Assembly: GCA_036394995.1 (NCBI GenBank)
Contig: DASWED010000015.1
Coordinates: 1 to 35,866 of the forward strand
Direction: 5' to 3'
From: DASWED01 sp036394995
GTDB lineage: Bacteria; Actinomycetota; UBA4738; JACQTL01
DNA length: 35,866 bases
The notes below the pieces were generated by a model. It did not search any database, was not told where the DNA came from, and was given only the letters and a program-made list of their open reading frames with translations. Positions 7,409 to 13,715 of the stretch are shown here, piece after piece; position 1 is the first letter of the stretch, and every line of letters begins with the position of its first letter. Made by a program: the position numbers and the translations under genes.

Positions 7409-9151
7409 ATGGGCCCCGATGCCGGACCGCACCCCGAGCGACCCCCCCATTCCTCGGACGAGGCGCCGATCGGCCGCCCTCAGCGCTGGCGCGAGCCGGT
7501 CGCGCTGGCCGGCGCCCGGCTCTCCCGCCGCCGCCGCCGGCCCTCCGGCAAGCCCCCGCCGTTGCCACATGAGCTGGGCGTCAGCGGGAAGCTGTGGGTT
7601 GGGGCCGTGGCCGCCCTGGTGGTGTTCATGGTCCTGCTGTTCACGGTCCCGATCGGCGACACCTTCGATCGGCGCGAAGGGCAGTTCCTGGGATGGCTCT
7701 CCGGCATCCGGACCGGCTGGCTCACCGACGCGGCGAGATTCCTGGCCGGGATCGGGGCGGAGTGGCCGAACCGCATCGCTCGATGGGGCGTGATCCTGGT
7801 CCTCGTCCTGTTCAAGAGGTGGCGGCACCTGTTCGTGTTCGTCGGCACGGTGCTGGTGGTCTCCTGGCTCGTCGCGCTGATCGAGTACGTGGAGCCGCGC
7901 ACGAGGCCGCTCGGCGTCCGGATTATCGGGAGCTGGGAGGGGTTCTCGTTCCCGTCGGCGACGGTCGCCGCGGCGGCGATCACCGGCATCGGCGTCCTGT
8001 ACACGATCCTCGAGCCGGGCAAGGCGCGCCGGATCGGCAAGTGGGTCCTGTGGGCGCTGCTGGCGCTGCTCGTGGCCGCGGACTGGTACCTCGCTGTCGA
8101 CCATCCCATGGACGACGTCGTGGCGCTGGTCCTCGGCGTCGCGTTGCCGCTGCTGGCCTACCGGATGCTGGTGCCGAACTCCGTGTTCCCGGTCACGTAC
8201 CGGCGGGGTCGCTCCGCGCACCTCGACCTCGGCGGCGCGCGCGGCAAGGCCATCCGGCAGGCGGTGGGCGACCAGCTGGGACTCACGGTCACCGACATCC
8301 AGCCGTTCGGGCAACGGGGATCCGGCGGGTCGACGCCGATGCGGCTCACAATTGCCGGGGAGCCCGAACGACATGTGTTCGGGAAGCTCTACGCGAAGAC
8401 GCACCTCCGCGCGGACCGGTGGTACAAGCTCGGGCGCACGATCCTGTACGGCTCGCTCGAGGACGAGAAGGCGTACGGCTCGGTCCGGCGCCTGGTGCAG
8501 TACGAGGACTACGTGCTGCGGGTGATGCACGACGCGGGCATCGGCGGCGCGCGCTCGTACGGCTTCGTCGAGATCTCGCCCGAGGCGGAGTACCTGCTGG
8601 TCACAGAGTTCCTGGAGGGCGGCGTGGAGATCTCCGAGGCCGAGGTCGACGAGCGGGTTATCGACGAGGCGCTCCGGACGGTGCGCGGCATGTGGGAGGC
8701 GGGGCTCGCCCACCGCGACGTCAAGCCGGCGAACGTCCTGGTGCGCGACGGCCACGTCGTGCTGATCGACCTGGCCTTCGGCGAGCTGCGTCCGTCGCCG
8801 TGGCGACAGGCCGTCGACCTGGCCAACATGATGATCGTGCTCGGACTCCGCGCCGACGCCGACCTGGTCTATGCGCGGGCCCTGGAGCAGTTCTCTATGG
8901 ACGAGATCGGCGAGGCGTTCGCCGCCACGCGCGGCGTCACGGTCCCGACGGAGTCGCGGTCGATGCTCCGCCGCATGCGGAAGGAGGGGCGCGACGTCCT
9001 GAAGCGCTATCGGGAGCTCGCCCCACGGCGTCGCCCGATCTCGATTCAGCGATGGAGCTTCCGGCGTATCGCCCTCACGGTGGGCGCGTTGCTCGGCGCG
9101 CTGATCCTGTGGGGGCTGCTCCAGGCGAACCTGCAGTCGGGAGCGCTGTGA
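7409..9151 (+). CDS. Fusion of a degenerate PAP2 membrane domain with a protein-kinase-like domain
   Basis: The 580-aa product has a basic N-terminus, membrane helices from about residue 61, a PAP2-like domain to about 255, a soluble kinase-fold domain (about 280-540) and a final membrane helix (about 553-573). The PAP2 half keeps the layout but not the chemistry: PSGH reads PSAT (182-185) and SRx5Hx3D reads DWYLAVDHPMDD (225-236), so the motif 2 histidine and motif 3 arginine are lost. The kinase half has HRDVKPANV (435-443), with D437 as likely catalytic base, and a metal-binding loop IDLAFGE in place of DFG, close to RIO/ABC1-like or sugar-kinase folds. I recall similar kinase domains fused to YbhN-type regions in actinobacteria; here the YbhN proteins are separate neighbours. 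The next gene overlaps by GTGA. Substrate is unknown. Confidence 0.85.
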   Translation: MGPDAGPHPERPPHSSDEAPIGRPQRWREPVALAGARLSRRRRRPSGKPPPLPHELGVSGKLWVGAVAALVVFMVLLFTVPIGDTFDRREGQFLGWLSGIRTGWLTDAARFLAGIGAEWPNRIARWGVILVLVLFKRWRHLFVFVGTVLVVSWLVALIEYVEPRTRPLGVRIIGSWEGFSFPSATVAAAAITGIGVLYTILEPGKARRIGKWVLWALLALLVAADWYLAVDHPMDDVVALVLGVALPLLAYRMLVPNSVFPVTYRRGRSAHLDLGGARGKAIRQAVGDQLGLTVTDIQPFGQRGSGGSTPMRLTIAGEPERHVFGKLYAKTHLRADRWYKLGRTILYGSLEDEKAYGSVRRLVQYEDYVLRVMHDAGIGGARSYGFVEISPEAEYLLVTEFLEGGVEISEAEVDERVIDEALRTVRGMWEAGLAHRDVKPANVLVRDGHVVLIDLAFGELRPSPWRQAVDLANMMIVLGLRADADLVYARALEQFSMDEIGEAFAATRGVTVPTESRSMLRRMRKEGRDVLKRYRELAPRRRPISIQRWSFRRIALTVGALLGALILWGLLQANLQSGAL

Positions 9152-9714
9152 GGCGGACGGTGGTCGCCGCTGCGGTGCTGGCCCTGGCGGTCACCGGCTG
9201 CGCCGGCGCGCCGTCGTCCGTTCCCGCCGGAGCCCCGACCTGCGACCACGGCAACGTCCTGATCCTCATCGCGCAGTCGGTGCCCTCGGCCGCGTTCGTC
9301 CCGTGCATCTCCGAGTTTCCCGTGGGATGGACGTTCGGCGGGGAACACCTCGACGCCGGGGGCTCGGTGTTCTGGCTGGACTCCGACCGGGCGGGCCTCC
9401 GGGCGGTCACGGTGTCCCTGGACCGGATATGTGACACAAAGGGGGCAGTCCGCGTGCCGGTTGAGCCCGACGAGGCCGGGACCGTTCGCTTGGAGCGGCC
9501 GATCTCTCTGACGCCGCGCCTCGTCTTGGACCGCTTCTACACGTTCCCCGGGGGATGCGTGACGTACCGCTTCGCGTTCCGCCCCGGCGCGACGTTCACG
9601 CAGGCTCTGGAGGCGACCAGCGCGCTGACCTTCTTCTCCCGGGCAAAGGGCGTCGAGCTCCTCCGGCGCGAGGGCATCACGCTGTGCGGGGCCGGCGTGG
9701 AGTGTCCCGGTTAG
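9148..9714 (+). CDS. Small lipoprotein of unknown function in the lipid module
   Basis: The GTG start at 9148 overlaps the stop of the PAP2-kinase gene (GTGA), implying translational coupling. The 188-aa product begins with a lipoprotein signal peptide (AAAVLALAVTGC-AGA). The mature part has several cysteines (CDHGN, FVPCISEFPVGW, LDRICDTKG, FPGGCVTYRF and two near the end), suggesting disulfides outside the membrane, and a FALDSDRAG-like segment (FWLDSDRAGLRAVTVSL). No named domain is recognised. Its place after the fusion and before YbhN copy B suggests a partner of these membrane proteins. Its TAG overlaps the stop of the convergent YbhN gene in four shared bases (TTAG). Confidence 0.8.
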   Translation: MRRTVVAAAVLALAVTGCAGAPSSVPAGAPTCDHGNVLILIAQSVPSAAFVPCISEFPVGWTFGGEHLDAGGSVFWLDSDRAGLRAVTVSLDRICDTKGAVRVPVEPDEAGTVRLERPISLTPRLVLDRFYTFPGGCVTYRFAFRPGATFTQALEATSALTFFSRAKGVELLRREGITLCGAGVECPG

Positions 9715-10871
9715 GACTGCGGGCCCGGCACCGGCTCCAGCCCGGGCGCCCGGGCGACGTCGGGGTCATGCGGCTCGTGGGGCACCGGCTTCCGCCAGGA
9801 CCTCTTCCGTTGCCAGATCACGTAGGTGAGCGCGCCGAGCGGGATCTGCGCGCCGTAGGTCAGGGCGCGGAACAGCAGCACCGCCGCGGCCACCTGCGTC
9901 TTGAACACGTCGAGCGGCACGTTCGTCCGGTTCCGACCGGCGACGTACAGCGTCCCGATGTAGCCGAGCTCGACCAATCCGACGCCGCCCGGCGTGATCG
10001 GCAGCGCCGACACCAGCCGGATGAACGCGAACGCGCCGAGGACCTGCGCCCAGGAGATCTCGTGCTCGGACACCCCGACGTGCCGCAGCGACAGCAGGAG
10101 CACCAGGTACAGACAGGTGTGGCTGACCACGGTGGACACCGTGAGGGCCACCCACCGTTTCTCGACGAGGCCGATGATCCTCTTGCGGAACCGCACCGTG
10201 GCGTCGCCCCATTCCACGGGGGGCTTGCGGAGCAGCCTCCGGATCCAGGAAACGGCCCGACCGGCACGCGACCCGATCCGGCGCGCGAGCTCCTTGCTCC
10301 GGAGCATCAGCGCGAACAGCGCGACGGCCACCAGGAGCACCGCGATCCCGATCGCCGTCGGGATCACGAGCGCGGCGGTGGCCTGGCCCGTGACGGCCAG
10401 CGCGGCCAGCGAGATCACCGGCATGGCCAGCTTGATGAACGTGTTCCACACGCCGGTGACGACCGCCTCCAGGGCGATCTCGCCGTTCGTGAACCCCCAT
10501 GAGCGGAACATCGTGTAGCTGACACCGGTGGCCAGCGCACCTCCCAGCGGCAGGGTGTTCGCGATGGTGGTGGAGGACTGGTTGTTCACGCCCGCCTGCC
10601 AGAAGGTGAGCCCCGGCATGGCCGCCATCATCTGCGGCCAGTAGGTGACGATGTTCAGCACGGTCACCGCGAGCAGCGTCACCAGCTCGAGCCACGTGAG
10701 GTCGCGGATGGTCGCCCACACCGCGGAGTAGTCGGCGATCTTGGGCAGGATGCCGACGAAGATGCCGACGACGATCACGAGCGACACCACGACCTGGATG
10801 GCGCGGACGATGCGCCGCCGGAGCGACCGGGGGGCGGCCGGAGCGACCGGGGAGCCCGGCCCGTCGGCCAT
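9711..10871 (-). CDS. YbhN-type flippase-like membrane protein, copy B
   Basis: The 386-aa membrane protein has the same architecture as the protein at 4532-5701: basic N-terminus, about eight hydrophobic segments, LPLGGALATGVSYTMFRSWG and LPITPGGVGLVELGYIG motifs, and an RRLLRKPPV loop. By eye the two match at well over half of positions, so they are paralogs from a local duplication. ATG 10871 is the start; the tail is a divergent, proline-rich cytoplasmic extension. It converges on the lipoprotein gene with overlapping stop codons. It belongs to PF03706-type proteins, expected to handle a lipid-linked substrate. The substrate is not visible. Confidence 0.85.
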   Translation of the reverse strand: MADGPGSPVAPAAPRSLRRRIVRAIQVVVSLVIVVGIFVGILPKIADYSAVWATIRDLTWLELVTLLAVTVLNIVTYWPQMMAAMPGLTFWQAGVNNQSSTTIANTLPLGGALATGVSYTMFRSWGFTNGEIALEAVVTGVWNTFIKLAMPVISLAALAVTGQATAALVIPTAIGIAVLLVAVALFALMLRSKELARRIGSRAGRAVSWIRRLLRKPPVEWGDATVRFRKRIIGLVEKRWVALTVSTVVSHTCLYLVLLLSLRHVGVSEHEISWAQVLGAFAFIRLVSALPITPGGVGLVELGYIGTLYVAGRNRTNVPLDVFKTQVAAAVLLFRALTYGAQIPLGALTYVIWQRKRSWRKPVPHEPHDPDVARAPGLEPVPGPQS

Positions 10872-11202
10872 CTAGGACCCCGCGGCCGGCGTCGGCGGCG
10901 GGGTGCCCGACACTGCGCTGCCCCGGGACCCGATCCGGCGCATGCTCTCCTCCCCGTGAGGGTTCGCCCCCGGCCGACCCTACACCCTGGGCCCGGCGCC
11001 AATTCCATGTCTGCCGATAAGCCGGCCCGTCGCCCGGCTGCGGGGCCGACCGTGAGCGGCGGAGCAGGTCAGTGACATCGGGCGGCGGGTCACGGACGGC
11101 GAAACGGAAGAATCCCTGCGGTGACCCGACTCCCCTGTGGACTCGGGTCCAATGGTCGGCGGATTCGGTCCGGGTGGCGTGGTGCGTCGCTCTCGCGGAC
11201 GT
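10872..11202. other. Upstream region of YbhN copy B
   Basis: About 330 bases with no supported gene, lying between the start of YbhN copy B and the stop of the PhoD-like gene, both on the minus strand. It should hold the promoter of YbhN copy B, but no confident -35/-10 pair could be picked. Confidence 0.45.
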
Positions 11203-13350
11203 CTACGAGGTTCGGGATGGCGAACGGACGCTTCGCCGCGTGGGCCGGCCCGTGGACGAGGCTCCCGTTCGCCGAAGCGCCGAGCGGCCGGCTTTCCGGG
11301 CCAGCTCACGGCCTCGGCTGTCGGGGTCGGAGTCGTCCCGGGCGGCTTCGACCCGCGAGGTGAACACGCGGAACCGGCCACCCTTTCTGCTCAGCAGGCG
11401 GTGGGTCACGGTACCGTCCGCGAGCAACATGATCCCCACGTTGTTGAGCCCGATCAGCGAGGGCTTCGCCTCCTCGATGGACGCGTAGTCCCGCCATTCG
11501 CGGTACCGGGGGGGCTCGGTCACACCGAGCGTCTCAGCCAGTGTGGGGGCCACGAAGACTGGCGCGTCGTCGGACCAGTCGTCGGTGTTCGACGGACGGG
11601 CCAGGAGACGGCGCTTGATCGTGCTCGGGTCCGCCATCTTCGGGGGCCGGTCCCAGCCGATGCGCTCGTGCTTCTCCCGGGTGAGGAGCCCGATCGTGGC
11701 GAGCACGAGGCGACTGAAGGCGCCGCTGTGCCGGATGGGGCTCGACACCAGTTGCGTGATGGGCAGGGCATGTCCGTCGGCGTCCACGGTCACGTTCACG
11801 GTGAATCCGTAATGGACGTCGCCGGACAGCATCACCGCCCACGGCAGCTCCAGGTCGTGTCGAAGGAAGCCGACGAGGTCCACGAACCCGGCGAGGTTCG
11901 AGTGCCACGCCTCGAAGTCGATGGCATACGGGCCAAGCTCCTTCACGAAGTACTTCTGGCGCCGTTCCACGATCTCCAGTCCGCAGACAGGGACGGGCGA
12001 GACGAGGATCAACGGCCGTCCGGGGCGGTGGCCGGCCTCGCGGGCGAGGGCTCCGTCCGCCCGAAGGCCGTCGGCGTCCACCAGCCTCGCGGCAGCTTTC
12101 GGGGCCTCGTAGCCGCGTCGCGTCCTCGTGTCGAGGAAGAGGGTGGGCGGATCGGTCGGCGCGACGAACGACCACCGGTCGAAGGACCACATGGCCTCGT
12201 CGAACTCGTTGCCGGTGACCGAGCCGTCGCAGCGGCCCACCACCGCGAACCGGATGTCCCCATCCGCCCGGTCGGGATCGTTCCCCCAGCCCTGGAACGC
12301 CCAGTACGTGGCGAGGGCGTTGGCCACGACACGCCGCCCGGCCGGGCTGGTTTCCACCCTGGAGCGCCACTCCCCCGTGATGTTCCAGTCATCGGTGACG
12401 TCGTGGTCGTCGAAGATCATGTACGTCGGCGTGTTCGCGAAGAGGCGGCGCACTCGAGGGAGGGCCGCGCGGGTCCGCTCCAACGCCCGGACGTGCCTTG
12501 CGTACGAGCGGCGGCGCACGAGGGCTCGGAGGGGGTTGCGGCCTCCCAGCGGGATGGCGACCGCCGGTGGCGCGAACGACTCCGGCCAGGTCCGTTCGTT
12601 CCACGCGCTGACGTACATGGCGGCGAACTCGCCGAAGCCCAGCAGATGATTGCCGACCTTCGGGGAGGTGAACCCGGTGCTGTCCCGAACGAGCGTGGCG
12701 CGGTCGTCGAGGGGGATCTGGGAGAGCGGTGGGATGCCGGGCACGTCGTCCACGCGGCCCGTCAGCTCACGTCCGAGGTCGGTCACGTGTCGGGCCAGCG
12801 GGCCCGGCACGTCGTCGGCGTAGATCTGGTCGCCGGTCAGGAACAGCACGCCGAGGCGACGATCGAGGTCGAGCGCATGCGTCGTCATGTGGGCGTCACC
12901 GGCGAGGAGCGCGTCCTCGCCGCCTGCGTGGAGCTCCCGGCAGGAGCCGTGCAGAACGGTCAGCTCCCGAATGCGCTCACGGATGAAGAAGGTGGGGAGC
13001 GGCAGGTCTCGATAGGCGATGCGGTCGGGGCCGTCGAGGAGCCCCAGGTCCACGAGTCGCCGCTCGGGACCCCCGTCCCGCTCACGGATCACCAGGTCGT
13101 ACGCGAGCAGTTCGTCCGTGGGGAAGCCGTCGGTCGTGGGGCGGATGCGGATCAGGTGCACGTACAGGCGCCGCCCGATCTGGGCGGTGGATGCGCTCCC
13201 GGAGCCGACCGGATCGGAGGCCGCGCCGCCGGAGACGCGCAGCACGTGCCCACGCACCTCCGCCGGGGCCGATGTGGCCAGCCACACGCAGACCTGGCTG
13301 GGTTCGGTACGGCGCAGGATCGGCCCCGCGAGGAGCCAAGGCACGCGCAT
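11203..13350 (-). CDS. PhoD-like metallophosphatase without an evident export signal
   Basis: The start is ATG 13350 with AGGAGGAGG seven bases upstream; the longer open frame to 13554 lacks this. The 715-aa product has the PhoD/alkaline phosphatase D order: an N-terminal beta domain (PWLLAGPILRRTEPSQVCVW), then metal-binding motifs GDQIYADD (about 173), FDDHDVTDDWN (about 313) and SGDVHYGF (about 509). The family hydrolyses phosphomonoesters or diesters using calcium and iron. Classical PhoD is Tat-exported, but this protein starts directly with the beta domain and shows no twin-arginine signal, so it is probably cytoplasmic. The C-terminal 40 residues are Arg/Ser-rich and low complexity. 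It is monocistronic, with an inverted repeat in its upstream region. Confidence 0.85.
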   Translation of the reverse strand: MRVPWLLAGPILRRTEPSQVCVWLATSAPAEVRGHVLRVSGGAASDPVGSGSASTAQIGRRLYVHLIRIRPTTDGFPTDELLAYDLVIRERDGGPERRLVDLGLLDGPDRIAYRDLPLPTFFIRERIRELTVLHGSCRELHAGGEDALLAGDAHMTTHALDLDRRLGVLFLTGDQIYADDVPGPLARHVTDLGRELTGRVDDVPGIPPLSQIPLDDRATLVRDSTGFTSPKVGNHLLGFGEFAAMYVSAWNERTWPESFAPPAVAIPLGGRNPLRALVRRRSYARHVRALERTRAALPRVRRLFANTPTYMIFDDHDVTDDWNITGEWRSRVETSPAGRRVVANALATYWAFQGWGNDPDRADGDIRFAVVGRCDGSVTGNEFDEAMWSFDRWSFVAPTDPPTLFLDTRTRRGYEAPKAAARLVDADGLRADGALAREAGHRPGRPLILVSPVPVCGLEIVERRQKYFVKELGPYAIDFEAWHSNLAGFVDLVGFLRHDLELPWAVMLSGDVHYGFTVNVTVDADGHALPITQLVSSPIRHSGAFSRLVLATIGLLTREKHERIGWDRPPKMADPSTIKRRLLARPSNTDDWSDDAPVFVAPTLAETLGVTEPPRYREWRDYASIEEAKPSLIGLNNVGIMLLADGTVTHRLLSRKGGRFRVFTSRVEAARDDSDPDSRGRELARKAGRSALRRTGASSTGRPTRRSVRSPSRTS

Positions 13351-13447
13351 CCGCTCGCCTCCTCCTTCCTGCGGGCCTGCTCCAGGCATACCCGAATGGC
13401 CCGCGGCGTATCCGAAGGACCGGCCGACCCACATCGGCGGATTCGAG

Positions 13448-13485
13448 GGCAGCATCGGGTGATTCCGCGCGGTCCCGATGCTGCC
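13448..13485 (-). promoter_or_regulatory. 12-bp perfect inverted repeat upstream of the PhoD-like gene
   Basis: GGCAGCATCGGG at 13448-13459 is repeated in reverse complement as CCCGATGCTGCC at 13474-13485, around a 14-base spacer. It lies about 100 bases before the PhoD-like start. It could be an operator for a dimeric regulator, or a leader hairpin. There is no U-tract to call it an intrinsic terminator. Confidence 0.5.
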
Positions 13486-13697
13486 GAGCGAGGAGAGGGC
13501 CGGGGCGCCACCTATCGACCCCGGGGGTTCGGCTATTGTCCTCCGCCTCGCCACGGGAGAACCCGAGGCTGGGCTACGTCGGGATCGACCGTCTCGAGCG
13601 TCGCGATGATCGTGCCTCGACCAGCCGGCCGGCAGCCTCGGCCTGTCGGTCCCCCGCCATCATCCATTGCCCATTGATGGCGCCGGAGGGCCATCGC

Positions 13698-13715
13698 GAT
13701 CAGTGCGCGCTGATC
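13698..13715 (-). terminator. Possible hairpin over the stop codon of the BNR-propeller gene
   Basis: GATCAG (13698-13703) and CTGATC (13710-13715) form a perfect 6-bp stem around six bases, and the stop codon of the upstream minus-strand gene lies inside the second arm. No T-run follows, so at best it is a weak or factor-assisted terminator, or an mRNA end protector. Confidence 0.3.

Noticed and set aside
6245..8755. 836-codon minus-strand open frame
   Set aside because: It lies over three well-supported genes and is full of Arg/Asp/Gln runs typical of a shadow frame.
11137..13677. 846-codon plus-strand open frame
   Set aside because: Antisense to the PhoD-like gene, which has motifs and a strong ribosome site.
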